This document shows, in pieces, positions 42,249 to 50,717 of a stretch of DNA of 64,000 nt (positions are counted from its first letter, which is position 1; every line of letters begins with the position of its first letter). The notes under the pieces were generated by a model. It was not told the origin of the DNA, did no database searches, and saw only the letters and a program-made list of their open reading frames with translations. This DNA is from Streptomyces sp. NBC_00568 (GTDB lineage Bacteria > Actinomycetota > Actinomycetes > Streptomycetales > Streptomycetaceae), in NCBI RefSeq assembly GCF_026341855.1, contig NZ_JAPENW010000001.1:1488001-1552000 (forward strand), read 5' to 3'. Position numbers and translations under genes: made by a program.

Positions 42249-43102
42249 GCACGCCCCAGCCCCCGATGCCGCAGCAGGCCGCCGCTGCCCCCGACTGGCA
42301 GGCGCCGCCCGGAGCTTCGTACACCTCGCCGATCCCCGTCACCCGCACCCACCTCGGGCACGCGCTCAACTCCGAGTGGACGAAGATCAAGTCGGTGCGC
42401 TCCACGATGTGGACGCTCGGCACCTTCCTGCTCCTGGTGATCGGCATCGGCTTCCTGGTCGCCGCGCAGACCACGAACGAGGACTTCGGGGACACGCCGT
42501 ACACGATCCCCGCGTTCTTCGGGCTGATGCTGGGACAGATCTGCCTGATCACGCTGGGCGTGCTGGTGGTCTCCTCCGAGTACGGCACGGGCATGATCCG
42601 TACGACGTTCACGGCCTCGCCGCAGCGGCACCGGGTGCTCGCCGCGAAGCTGATCATCTTCTTCGCGGTAGCGTTCGCCGTCTCGGCCTTCGCGATCGGG
42701 CTCGTCGGCCTGTTCACCGAGGGAATGCACAGCGACGCCTCCGGCGAGGCTTCCGAGGTCCCCTGGGGCGGCACCGTCTTGATGGGCGCGCTGTACGTCT
42801 CGCTGCTCGGCGTGCTCGCCCTCGCGGTGGGCTCGATGCTGCGTCACTCGGCGGGCGCGATCACCACGATGCTCGGCGTCGTGCTGCTGCCCGCGATCAT
42901 GCCCGCGTTCCTGATGATGTCCGAGAGCCTGCGCACGATCGGCGAGAAGATGCAGGAGTACGCCGCCCCCAACGCCCTCGCCCATGTCTTCCGCCTGGAC
43001 AGCGAGAACGGCAACGGCGGAGCGCAGCTCGGCTTCCTCGCCGGAGTGACGGCGGCGGCGGTCATCGGCGCCTTCGTGCTCCTGGAGCGCCGGGACGTGT
43101 GA
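42245..43102 (+). CDS. ABC-2 type permease (paralogue B)
   Basis: A 285-residue membrane protein with about six segments and a Pro/Ala-rich N-terminal tail (MSTPQPPMPQQAAAAPDW). The core starts LNSEWTKIKSVRSTMWTLGTF and contains VVSSEYGTGMIRTTFTASPQRHRVLAAK, as in the permease at 37875. It is translationally coupled to the ATPase by ATGA. The gene pair looks like an old duplication of the pair at 36877-38642. Confidence 0.9.
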   Translation: MSTPQPPMPQQAAAAPDWQAPPGASYTSPIPVTRTHLGHALNSEWTKIKSVRSTMWTLGTFLLLVIGIGFLVAAQTTNEDFGDTPYTIPAFFGLMLGQICLITLGVLVVSSEYGTGMIRTTFTASPQRHRVLAAKLIIFFAVAFAVSAFAIGLVGLFTEGMHSDASGEASEVPWGGTVLMGALYVSLLGVLALAVGSMLRHSAGAITTMLGVVLLPAIMPAFLMMSESLRTIGEKMQEYAAPNALAHVFRLDSENGNGGAQLGFLAGVTAAAVIGAFVLLERRDV

Positions 43103-43147
43103 CGACCGCGCCGGCCGGACGGTACGAGGCCGGACCGCCTGAGTCGC

Positions 43148-43480
43148 CTAGAACCTGGGCGCGTTACGGGACCGCTGCACCCGCGAGGTGCGGCGGTCCT
43201 TCGCGTTCCAGCAGGCCTTGTGCCAGTGCCGACGCTCGTCGACGCCCGAGTGCTCCGGCCAGGCCACCACGTGCGGAACCCCGGACGGGATCAACTGGTC
43301 GCAGCCGGGGCAGCGGTAGGTCTTGCCCTGTGCGCTCGCGCCCGCCACATGGCGCACGCTCCACTCCTCGCCCTGCCAGCTCTCCGTGGACTGCCAGCCG
43401 CCGTAACGGTCCGACGGGTCCTCCCCGCCGCTCCTGCCGGACGATCCGGCGTCCTTCGGACGGTTGCGACGCGGGGACAA
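43148..43480 (-). CDS. Small protein with Cys/His zinc-binding-like motif
   Basis: A 110-residue basic protein sometimes labelled ATP/GTP-binding, for which I see no P-loop. The core YRCPGCDQLIPSGVPHVVAWPEHSGVDERRHWHKACW has CxxC and HxxxxxHxxC elements that could hold zinc, like a treble-clef or HNH relative. The start is uncertain: TTG 43480 gives MSPRRNRPK with GAGGTG upstream; GTG 43492 would add 4 residues. It stands alone between the ABC permease and the luciferase-like gene. Confidence 0.75.
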   Translation of the reverse strand: MSPRRNRPKDAGSSGRSGGEDPSDRYGGWQSTESWQGEEWSVRHVAGASAQGKTYRCPGCDQLIPSGVPHVVAWPEHSGVDERRHWHKACWNAKDRRTSRVQRSRNAPRF

Positions 43481-43701
43481 GGGACACCTCACGGAGCTAT
43501 ACAGGGGGCAGGGATCACGTCCAGCCTACGCGGCGGGCACAGGGGTACGCGTACTCCAGCGACCCGCGCAGATCCCCCATCGGACAGCCCAATTCCCAGA
43601 CAATCCGCAAATCTCTCCGCAAGGCCGTGTCTTCGGCACGTGTCACGCGGTTATGCCGGGCGGGGGAGCTCCGTGTCGGAGCCGAGGAAGCAGGAAGTTC
43701 G

Positions 43702-44730
43702 ATGCACGTTGGAAGCTTTGTACTGGCCGCCCAGTTCCCTGGACAGGGCCAGGGGGAGGCCCTGCACCGCGCGGCGCGGTCGGCCGAGGCCGCCGAGGAG
43801 GCCGGGCTCGACACCGTCTGGCTGGCCGAGCACCACTTCGTGCCGTACGGGACATGCCCGTCGGCCGTCACACTCGCCGCGTATCTGCTCGGCCGCACCA
43901 GCCGGATCCGGGTCGGCACCGCGGTCAGCGTGCTGCCCACCGTGCACCCCGTGGCGCTCGGCGAGCAGGCCGCACTGCTGCACATGATGTCCGGCGGACG
44001 GTTCTCGCTGGGCGTGGGACGCGGCGGCCCCTGGGTCGATCTGGAGGTTTTCGGCGCGGGCCTCGCCGCATACGAACAAGGGTTCCCGGAATCGCTCGAT
44101 CTGCTGATGCAATGGCTGCGCGAGCCGTCCGTCGCCGGCACCTCCGAGCGGTTCTCGTTCCGTGAAGTCCCCGTCGTCCCGCGCCCGTCGGAGGCGCTGA
44201 GCGGCGCCCCGGGTCCCGAGGTCGTCGTCGCGTGCACCTCACCGGCGAGCGTCCGGCTCGCCGCCGAGCGCGGGCTGCCGATGCTTCTCGGCATGCACGT
44301 GGGGGACGAGGAGAAGGCCGAAATGGTCGCGCTGTGGCGGCAGCACGCGCGCGCGGCGGGCCGCCCGACGGACGAGATCCTCGCGGCCGCCCATGTCTCC
44401 GCCGGTGTCTGCCAGATCGCGGACCGCCGCACCGACGCCGTCGAGACGCTCGTCAAGGCGATGCCGGGCTGGCTGAGGCAGGGCCTGGACGCCCATGTGA
44501 CGGTGGACGGCCGCCCCCGCTCGATGCGGGACCCGGTGGCGTACACCGAACTGCTCTGCGGGCTGCATCCGGTGGGCACGCCGCGGCTGTGCGCCGACCG
44601 GCTCGCGGCGACCTCGGAGCGGACCGGCATCTCGCGTTTCGCCCTGCTCGTCGAGGGATCGGGCGACCTGGCGGCGACCGAGGAGAACGTACGACGGCTG
44701 GGGGCCGAGGTGCTGCCCCACCTCGGGTGA
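43702..44730 (+). CDS. Luciferase-like monooxygenase (LLM class flavoprotein)
   Basis: A 342-residue TIM-barrel flavin-dependent oxidoreductase of the bacterial luciferase superfamily. Motifs: EEAGLDTVWLAEHHFVPYGTCPSAVTLAAYLLGRTSRIRVGTAVSVLPTVHPVALGEQAALLHMMSGGRFSLGVGRGG, then a C-terminal VGTPRLCADRLAATSERTGISRFALLVEG. These are the usual F420/FMN-binding strands. CAGGAAG lies 4-5 bases before the ATG. Cofactor and substrate cannot be told from sequence. It converges on the SCO5389-family gene. Confidence 0.9.
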   Translation: MHVGSFVLAAQFPGQGQGEALHRAARSAEAAEEAGLDTVWLAEHHFVPYGTCPSAVTLAAYLLGRTSRIRVGTAVSVLPTVHPVALGEQAALLHMMSGGRFSLGVGRGGPWVDLEVFGAGLAAYEQGFPESLDLLMQWLREPSVAGTSERFSFREVPVVPRPSEALSGAPGPEVVVACTSPASVRLAAERGLPMLLGMHVGDEEKAEMVALWRQHARAAGRPTDEILAAAHVSAGVCQIADRRTDAVETLVKAMPGWLRQGLDAHVTVDGRPRSMRDPVAYTELLCGLHPVGTPRLCADRLAATSERTGISRFALLVEGSGDLAATEENVRRLGAEVLPHLG

Positions 44731-44741
44731 CCGCGCGAAGT

Positions 44742-44817
44742 CCGGCCCAGCGGGCCGGGCACGCGGGGAGCTTGCCGCCCCAGTACCAATGCACCTCCCG
44801 CGTACGGAGCGGCAAGC
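44742..44817. terminator. Two hairpins between convergent genes
   Basis: CCGGCCC-AGC-GGGCCGG at 44742-44758, then GCTTGCCGC at 44770 pairing with GCGGCAAGC at 44809-44817 across a 30-base loop. Together they fill the gap between the luciferase-like and SCO5389-family genes and probably terminate both. Confidence 0.65.
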
Positions 44818-44834
44818 AATGCGGCATCAGTGCG

Positions 44835-45227
44835 TCAGCAGTCCCTGAATTCCGGGGACTGGTTCAGCAGCTGACTGCGGACCGAGGTGAAGCGTGCCAG
44901 CGTGTCGTCCACCGAGTCGTCCAGCGGGAACACCGCCACCCGGTGGCAGTTCTGGAAGGCCAGCCGCACTCCGAAGTGCCGCTGCAGCGCGCCGCGTATC
45001 GCGTCACTCGCGAGCGCACGCAGCAGCTGGCCACGTGCCTGCTCGTCCGGCGGGGGCGTCTGGTTGTCGGCGAAGTTGCCGCCGTCCACCTTCAGCTGGG
45101 CCACCAGGGAGCTGATCATCTCCCATGCGTAGGGCAGGGAGGTCCGGACGCAGTCGACGAATTCAGCTTCATCGACCTCGCCTCGCTCGGCCTGTTGGAG
45201 TAGGGCCGGTGAGACGTCGAGCGACAT
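44835..45227 (-). CDS. SCO5389-family protein
   Basis: A 130-residue actinobacterial protein of unknown role: [87 protein letters not shown]. It appears all-helical with a short beta end. GGAG lies 6-7 bases before the ATG. It is next to nucS, divergent, in the order I remember for S. coelicolor. A soluble cytosolic protein is all that can be said. Confidence 0.85.
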   Translation of the reverse strand: MSLDVSPALLQQAERGEVDEAEFVDCVRTSLPYAWEMISSLVAQLKVDGGNFADNQTPPPDEQARGQLLRALASDAIRGALQRHFGVRLAFQNCHRVAVFPLDDSVDDTLARFTSVRSQLLNQSPEFRDC

Positions 45228-45581
45228 GGGTTCTCCTCTCGCACCCCCATACCTCGGGGGTTGCCGGACAGGGATGGGGAATTCGCGATATCGAACACGC
45301 TGAGTACACGCATCGCGACCTCCCGTTCATACGGTAAGCATCGCCAGGTAACGGCACCAGGAGAATGCGCACATAGCGAACGCCTAGTAGGCCGACAATC
45401 AGCCACGACCGAACAGGGAACCTTCAGGATCAATGGGGTGACCCGCGAAAACACCGGTCGCGCGCCAAGACGGGAGACGGGAGCACAAAAGGGGCGAACC
45501 GTGGCTTCTCCGTCGGGTGGGGCCACCGGGTCGGGCGGGAGAATCGCGTGCACCACCGCCGGTCGAGTAGCGTTGCCGACC
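45228..45581. other. 354-base divergent intergenic region
   Basis: Contains the promoters of the SCO5389-family gene and nucS. A TAGCGT -10-like hexamer at 45568-45573 lies 8 bases before the nucS ATG, which has no ribosome site, suggesting a leaderless or near-leaderless transcript. The nucS frame is open upstream to 45261, but that part is not conserved in length with NucS. No other gene is seen. Confidence 0.5.
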
Positions 45582-46253
45582 ATGCGTCTCGTCATTGCCC
45601 GCTGTTCCGTGGACTACGCGGGCCGGCTCACCGCCCATCTCCCGTCGGCCCCTCGCCTCATCCTCGTGAAGGCGGACGGAAGCGTCTCGATCCACGCGGA
45701 CGACCGGGCCTACAAGCCCCTCAACTGGATGTCGCCGCCCTGCACGCTGAAGGAGGGGGCCGGCGACGAGGAAGGCACCTGGACCGTCATCAACAAGGCG
45801 GGCGAGAAGCTCATCATCACGATGGAGGAGATCCTCCACGACTCCTCGCACGAACTCGGCGTGGATCCCGGCCTGATCAAGGACGGCGTGGAAGCGCACC
45901 TCCAGGAGCTGCTCGCCGACCGCATCGAGACGCTCGGCGAGGGCTACTCCCTCATCCGCCGTGAGTACATGACGGCCATCGGCCCGGTCGACATCCTGTG
46001 CCGGGACGCCGAGGGCCGGACCGTCGCCGTGGAGATCAAGCGACGCGGCGAGATCGACGGCGTGGAGCAACTCACGCGCTACCTGGAGCTGTTGAACCGC
46101 GACCCGCACCTCGCGCCGGTCCGCGGCATCTTCGCCGCCCAGGAGATCAAGCCGCAGGCCCGCGTCCTCGCCACCGACCGCGGCATCGGCTGCGCGGTCC
46201 TGGACTACGACGCCCTGCGCGGCATCGAGGACGACAAGCTCCGGTTGTTCTGA
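45582..46253 (+). CDS. nucS: NucS/EndoMS mismatch endonuclease
   Basis: Cuts both strands at mismatched bases; provides mismatch repair in actinobacteria, which lack MutS-MutL. The 223-residue product has an N-terminal beta domain ([41 protein letters not shown]) and a RecB-like nuclease core with Asp137 (GPVDILCRD) and Glu151-x-Lys153 (VAVEIKRRG). It ends DDKLRLF, which resembles the sliding-clamp-binding tail described for bacterial NucS. Length matches the family. Confidence 0.95.
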   Translation: MRLVIARCSVDYAGRLTAHLPSAPRLILVKADGSVSIHADDRAYKPLNWMSPPCTLKEGAGDEEGTWTVINKAGEKLIITMEEILHDSSHELGVDPGLIKDGVEAHLQELLADRIETLGEGYSLIRREYMTAIGPVDILCRDAEGRTVAVEIKRRGEIDGVEQLTRYLELLNRDPHLAPVRGIFAAQEIKPQARVLATDRGIGCAVLDYDALRGIEDDKLRLF

Positions 46254-46331
46254 CCCCACGACGGTCCGCGGGCTCCGCGGCCCGCACGACGGCCGCCGGA
46301 CCCGCTCCGGCACCACGTACGACCGGCGCGG

Positions 46332-46367
46332 GAGAGGGCCGGGTCCGACGACGGACCCGGCCCTCTC
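46332..46367. terminator. Perfect 16-bp terminator hairpin
   Basis: Arms GAGAGGGCCGGGTCCG and exact complement around ACGA, between the converging nucS and the P-loop membrane protein gene. It serves both sides. Confidence 0.85.
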
Positions 46368-46402
46368 TCGTCCCGTACGGTCGGATCACCGCCCTCGGGC
46401 GG

Positions 46403-48937
46403 TCAGATCAGCGCGCCGCCCGGCGACGTGGCGATGTCGCTGCCCGCCGGCCCGCTGTTCTCCGGCACACTCACCGACGTGCTCGCCGGCGCGCTGCTCG
46501 ACACCGGGCCGCTCGCGGCGTCCGAGGTGGACGGGCTCGTCGAGGTGCTGGCCGACGGAGACGTGGACGGCGAACCCGACGGCGACCTCGTGGGGGACGA
46601 GGACGGCGAACCGCTCGGCGACCTCGTGGGGGACGACGACGGCTTGGTCGTCGGCGACTTCGAGGGCGACTTGGACGGCGACTTCGAGGGCTTGCCCGAG
46701 GTGTGTGTCCCGCTCGGACCTGCGGACGGCTCCTGGCCCGCCGTGGCCGGGGGCGTCGGATCGTCCGAGGTGCCGTACGTTCCGTCCGGCCCCGGGTCGG
46801 TGGGCGTGGCCACGGCGCCGGTGGCGGAGTCGTCGCCCTTCTTCGCCTTGTCCGCGCCCAGGCTGTCGTCCTGGCTGCCCTGGGTGACCGACGGGTTGAC
46901 GCCGACCTTCTCGGACGGGGTGTCGTCGCTGTGGTCCGAGGTCGCGCCGAGGGTCACCACGGTGCCCAGGACGGCGACCAGGAGCGCGCCCGCGCCCGCG
47001 GCCACCAGATTGCGCCGGGTGCCGGTGACCAGCCGGCCCGCGACCCCCTGCCGCTTCGTCCCGGGGGTGCCGGGACCGGAGGCGAGCACCGTCACACCGT
47101 CGCCGGACGGGTCGGTCCGGGGGAAGGCGGCCGGCACACCGCCGGGAGGCGACATCGACTCCTCGTGGCGCGCGTCGGGCACCTCTTCGCCCGCCGGGGT
47201 GCGCCCGCCGGCGCTGTGCAGGGTTCCGGAGCGGTCGGCGACCAGCGCGAGGGCGCGGCGGCCGGCGGTGGTGCCGCGCTTGTCGGCGAGGGCGCCACGC
47301 AGGGCGATGGCGGCCTCCAGATCGGTGCGGGACCGGTCCAGCTGGCCGCCGCAGAGCGCGAGGATCCCCAACTCGTGGTGGAAATAGGCCTGTTCCCCGA
47401 CCTCGCCGGACAGCTGGGAGGCCTCGGCGCCGAAGCGCAGGGCGCGCTCCCAGGCGCTCCAGTGCTGTCCCGCGGCGAAGGCGGGCGCGGCCGTGCGGGC
47501 CAGCTGGACGGTGACGGTCTCGTCCTGCTCGTCCAGCGGGGCTGTGGTGACCGGGACGAGCACGTTCAGGGCGGCGAGCAGCGCGTCGGCCTCGGCGCAG
47601 ACCCGCTCCGGGGTGACCGAGGGGTGGCCGGCCCACCAGGTGTAGTGCTGGGCGGCGGCGAGCGCCTGGTCCTCGAGGGTGTCCGCGTATCCGGACGCCT
47701 CCAGTTGGGCCTGCACTCCGGCGGCGAGCCGGTAGCGGGAGCCGACCGGGGAGACCAGCGCGCTGCCCGCCAGTTCGGCGAGCGCGGCGTCGGCGTGGGT
47801 GTCGCCCACGAGCGCGGGCAGGTGGGCCTGGTGGGGCACCTCGCCGCCGAGCGCGACGGCGAAGCGCAGGGTGGCGCGCGCCGAGTCGCTCAGCCGGGAG
47901 GCGAGCAGCGCGGCGGGCGCGGCGCCTTCGGCGAGGGAGGGCAGCGGCACGTCGTGGCCGTCACCGGCCTCGAAGGGCGCGTCGACCGGGGCCTCCTGGA
48001 AGACGCCGTACTCGTCGAAGGCCTCCTCGCTGGCCTGCAGCCGGTCGCGCTGCCGCAGCAGCGCTCCGGCCTGCATGAAGCGCAGGGGCAGTCCCTCGGA
48101 CTCGAACCAGAGGTCGCCCGCCCAGTTCGACTCGTCCTCGGTCAGGACGCGCCCGACGGCGCGCTCCAGCAGTTCGAGACCGCCGCTGCGGTCGAGGCCG
48201 CCGAGAACGACCTCGTCGAGGCCCGCGTCGGCGGACGGGGCCGGTATGCCGGGGGTGGCGGCGATCACGAAGGCGCACTCGGGGGTGGCGTCGAGCAGCT
48301 CGTCGAGCGCGCTGCCGCCGATCTCCGCGTCGTCGAGGACGACGACCGCGCCGATCTCGTGGACGAGCCGGAGCAGTTCGTCGCGGTCCGGGCGGTACAG
48401 CGGGGCTTCGTAGACGGCGGTGAAGAGGTCGTACAGCAGGTCGCTCGCCGTGCGCCGGTAGCCGGAGAGGCGGATCACGCCGTCGGGGGCGAGGTCCGCG
48501 CAGTCGTCGGCGACGGCGTCGAGCAGGACGGTCCGGCCGGAGCCCGACGGGCCGGTGAGCCGCACCGAGCGCCCGCGCGCGAGGAGGCGTACGAGCCGCT
48601 CGCGCTCCTCCTGGCGTTCCAGGAGCGGCAGCCGGGGCTGTGCCGGGCCGGCCGGAGCGGGCGGCCGGGCCGCGCGGGCCAGTTCGGCGCGTTCGGCGGC
48701 GCCGTGCTTGACCGGCGGCTGCGGTCGCTCGTGCGGCGGGCAGTTCTCTATCTCGCTGCCGTCGACGGGGTTGACCGTGAGCAGGAAGTCGCCCGTGACG
48801 AGCTGGACCGTGCGGGCGAGCACGGGCTTGTGCTGGCTCAGGTCGGCGGCCAGTGGGTCGCGCGGCGGGCGCGGGCGAGGCGCCTGGCCGTCGTCGTCAT
48901 GACCGTACTCTTCGGAATCCCGGTTGTTCGGGTCCAT
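46403..48937 (-). CDS. P-loop NTPase-like membrane protein with Ser/Pro-rich tail
   Basis: An 844-residue protein. A disordered N-terminus leads to an AAA/STAND-like ATPase region with GPSGSGRT at 129-136, where the usual Walker A Lys is Arg, and a Walker-B-like VVVLDDAE. A helical, TPR-like region follows (to about 560). A single membrane segment is at about 643-664, and the last 180 residues are Ser/Thr/Pro-rich, with repeated SKSP and PTRSPSGSPSSS units. GGGGGG precedes the ATG 48937. The N-terminal domain would be cytosolic and the tail outside. Probable signalling or wall-associated role; not recognised further. Confidence 0.82.
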   Translation of the reverse strand: MDPNNRDSEEYGHDDDGQAPRPRPPRDPLAADLSQHKPVLARTVQLVTGDFLLTVNPVDGSEIENCPPHERPQPPVKHGAAERAELARAARPPAPAGPAQPRLPLLERQEERERLVRLLARGRSVRLTGPSGSGRTVLLDAVADDCADLAPDGVIRLSGYRRTASDLLYDLFTAVYEAPLYRPDRDELLRLVHEIGAVVVLDDAEIGGSALDELLDATPECAFVIAATPGIPAPSADAGLDEVVLGGLDRSGGLELLERAVGRVLTEDESNWAGDLWFESEGLPLRFMQAGALLRQRDRLQASEEAFDEYGVFQEAPVDAPFEAGDGHDVPLPSLAEGAAPAALLASRLSDSARATLRFAVALGGEVPHQAHLPALVGDTHADAALAELAGSALVSPVGSRYRLAAGVQAQLEASGYADTLEDQALAAAQHYTWWAGHPSVTPERVCAEADALLAALNVLVPVTTAPLDEQDETVTVQLARTAAPAFAAGQHWSAWERALRFGAEASQLSGEVGEQAYFHHELGILALCGGQLDRSRTDLEAAIALRGALADKRGTTAGRRALALVADRSGTLHSAGGRTPAGEEVPDARHEESMSPPGGVPAAFPRTDPSGDGVTVLASGPGTPGTKRQGVAGRLVTGTRRNLVAAGAGALLVAVLGTVVTLGATSDHSDDTPSEKVGVNPSVTQGSQDDSLGADKAKKGDDSATGAVATPTDPGPDGTYGTSDDPTPPATAGQEPSAGPSGTHTSGKPSKSPSKSPSKSPTTKPSSSPTRSPSGSPSSSPTRSPSGSPSTSPSASTSTSPSTSDAASGPVSSSAPASTSVSVPENSGPAGSDIATSPGGALI

Positions 48938-49204
48938 GTTCCAAGCCCCCCAAAAGCGTCGTGTGCCGATGCCCTCCCGGCCTTGCTGCACACCGCTCTG
49001 TCGCTTCTGGTCCGGTGCCCGCTCGTAGGGTTTCGGTCGGCGGGCAGCCGAACCCTAAACCTTCGCACAGTATCTCCGAACAGGCGGGGTACCGCGCCGT
49101 CCGAACCGTCACAGCTTCGTGAGGATTGTGCACGTGGTGCGCTTCGTACGCCGGTCAGGGCGCGTACGCGGTCGCACACGCGGAGCGAGTAGGGCGCGCT
49201 CGGA

Positions 49205-49528
49205 TCACACCCGGGGCAGGGACTCGACCCCGATACCACCCTCGATCGCCAGGATCCGGTGCAGCCTGGTGGCCACCAGCAGGCGCTGCATCTGTGGTGG
49301 TACGCCGCGCAGCACGAGCCGTCGGCCGCACCGCCCGGCGCGTCGGTGGGCCCCCATGATGACACCGAGGCCGGTGGCGTCCCAGGAGTCCAGCTCGGAC
49401 AGGTCCAGCACCAGGTCGCCGGCTCCGTCGTCGACGGCCGAGTGCAGGACCGTACGGGCGTCCGCCGCGCTGCGTACGTCGAGGCGGCCCCCGACGACCA
49501 GCTCGGCGTGGTCGCCCCTGATGTACAT
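49205..49528 (-). CDS. STAS-domain anti-sigma-factor antagonist
   Basis: A 107-residue SpoIIAA/BldG-type protein. It reads MYIRGDHAELVVGGRLDVRSAADARTVLHSAVDDGAGDLVLDLSELDSWDATGLGVIMGAHRRAGRCGRRLVL. The phospho-acceptor position that is usually Ser/Thr falls in DSWDATGLG, where Thr may take the role. GGGGAG lies 6 bases before ATG 49528. No kinase or sigma gene adjoins it. It lies upstream of the P-loop membrane protein with a 267-base gap that shows no other gene. Confidence 0.88.
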   Translation of the reverse strand: MYIRGDHAELVVGGRLDVRSAADARTVLHSAVDDGAGDLVLDLSELDSWDATGLGVIMGAHRRAGRCGRRLVLRGVPPQMQRLLVATRLHRILAIEGGIGVESLPRV

Positions 49529-49710
49529 ATGCGCTCCCCGAGAATGCGTCTCGTAACTCCGCGTGTGTCTGTTTCCGCGTCTTCGCGTCTGCATGTTGTG
49601 CATGGTCTGACTGCCTGAGGGCCGCAGAGGTTGCCGTCTGTAAGCGAACCGATACCGAATTCACCTCATGGGGTGACACCCGAGAGGCGCGTGCGGCTTC
49701 CGTGACGGAT

Positions 49711-49735
49711 GCGGCGACCGGTTTCCGGTCGCCGC
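49711..49735 (-). terminator. Terminator after hydroxybutyryl-CoA dehydrogenase gene
   Basis: Perfect 11-bp arms GCGGCGACCGG and complement with a TTT loop, 9 bases past the stop at 49744. The stretch 49529-49710 is the STAS promoter region with no gene seen. Confidence 0.85.
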
Positions 49736-49743
49736 GTGATCAT

Positions 49744-50592
49744 TCAGTGCTTGTAGAAGCCCTGCCCGCTCTTGCGCCCGATGTCACCGGCGTCAACCAT
49801 CCGGCGCATCAGCTCCGGCGGCGCGAACTTCTCGTCCTGGGTCTCGGTGTAGATGTTGCCGGTGGCGTGCAGCAGGATGTCGACGCCCGTGAGGTCGGCG
49901 GTGGCCAGGGGGCCCATGGCGTGGCCGAAGCCCAGCCGGCAGGCGAGGTCGATGTCCTCGGCGGTGGCCACGCCCGACTCGTACAGCTTCGTCGCCTCGA
50001 CGACGAGGGCCGAGATGAGACGGGTGGTCACGAAACCGGCGACGTCACGGTTCACGACGATGCAGGTCTTGCCGACGGACTCGCTGAACTCCCGCGCGGT
50101 GGCGAGCGTTTCGTCGCTCGTCTTGTAGCCGCGGACCAGCTCGACGAGCTGCATCATCGGCACCGGCGAGAAGAAGTGCACGCCGACGACCCGCTCCGGG
50201 CGCTCGGTGGCCGCCGCGATCTTGGTGATCGGGATCGCGGAGGTGTTGGAGGCGAGCACGGTGTCGGGGCGGACGATCTTGTCGAGGGCCTGGAAGATCT
50301 CGTGCTTGACCTCGAGCTTCTCGAAGACCGCCTCGACGACGATGTCCGCGTCGGCGGCCGCGTCCAGATCGGTGGTCGCCGTGATGCGCGCGAGCGCCGC
50401 CTCCGCGTCCGCGGCTTCCAGCTTGCCCTTGCTCACGAACTTGTCGTACGAGGCCTTGATGCCGTCGAGGCCTCGGTTCAGTGCCTCGTCGGTGACATCG
50501 CGCAGGACGACGTCCCAGCCCGCCTGTGCGGAGACCTGGGCAATACCGGACCCCATGAGTCCGGCTCCGATGACGGCGAGCTTCCGTGCCAC
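49744..50592 (-). CDS. 3-hydroxybutyryl-CoA dehydrogenase
   Basis: NAD(P)-dependent oxidation of 3-hydroxybutyryl-CoA to acetoacetyl-CoA, or the reverse. The 282-residue product has the Rossmann start LAVIGAGLMGSGIAQVSAQAG, ASNTSAIPITKIA, GVHFFSPVPMMQLVELV (catalytic His), and a C-terminal 3HCDH domain with DLACRLGFGHAMGPL. The start is GTG with GGGGAG upstream. A TetR gene lies upstream on the same strand and may control it. Confidence 0.94.
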   Translation of the reverse strand: MARKLAVIGAGLMGSGIAQVSAQAGWDVVLRDVTDEALNRGLDGIKASYDKFVSKGKLEAADAEAALARITATTDLDAAADADIVVEAVFEKLEVKHEIFQALDKIVRPDTVLASNTSAIPITKIAAATERPERVVGVHFFSPVPMMQLVELVRGYKTSDETLATAREFSESVGKTCIVVNRDVAGFVTTRLISALVVEATKLYESGVATAEDIDLACRLGFGHAMGPLATADLTGVDILLHATGNIYTETQDEKFAPPELMRRMVDAGDIGRKSGQGFYKH

Positions 50593-50717
50593 TCCGACTC
50601 CCCTTTATCCACTGCTTGAGTTGGCTCTTTCGGCGGACCCTAGCGTCCGTGAGGGCCTGTGTGACCGGTAAGTAATGCGCGTCACGTCTCATCTGACGGA
50701 CGTCACACCGACGCGGG

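Noticed and set aside
45998..49192. 1064-residue open frame antisense to the P-loop membrane protein
   Set aside because: Arg/Gly-dominated translation, no domain, caused by high G+C third positions in the real minus-strand gene.
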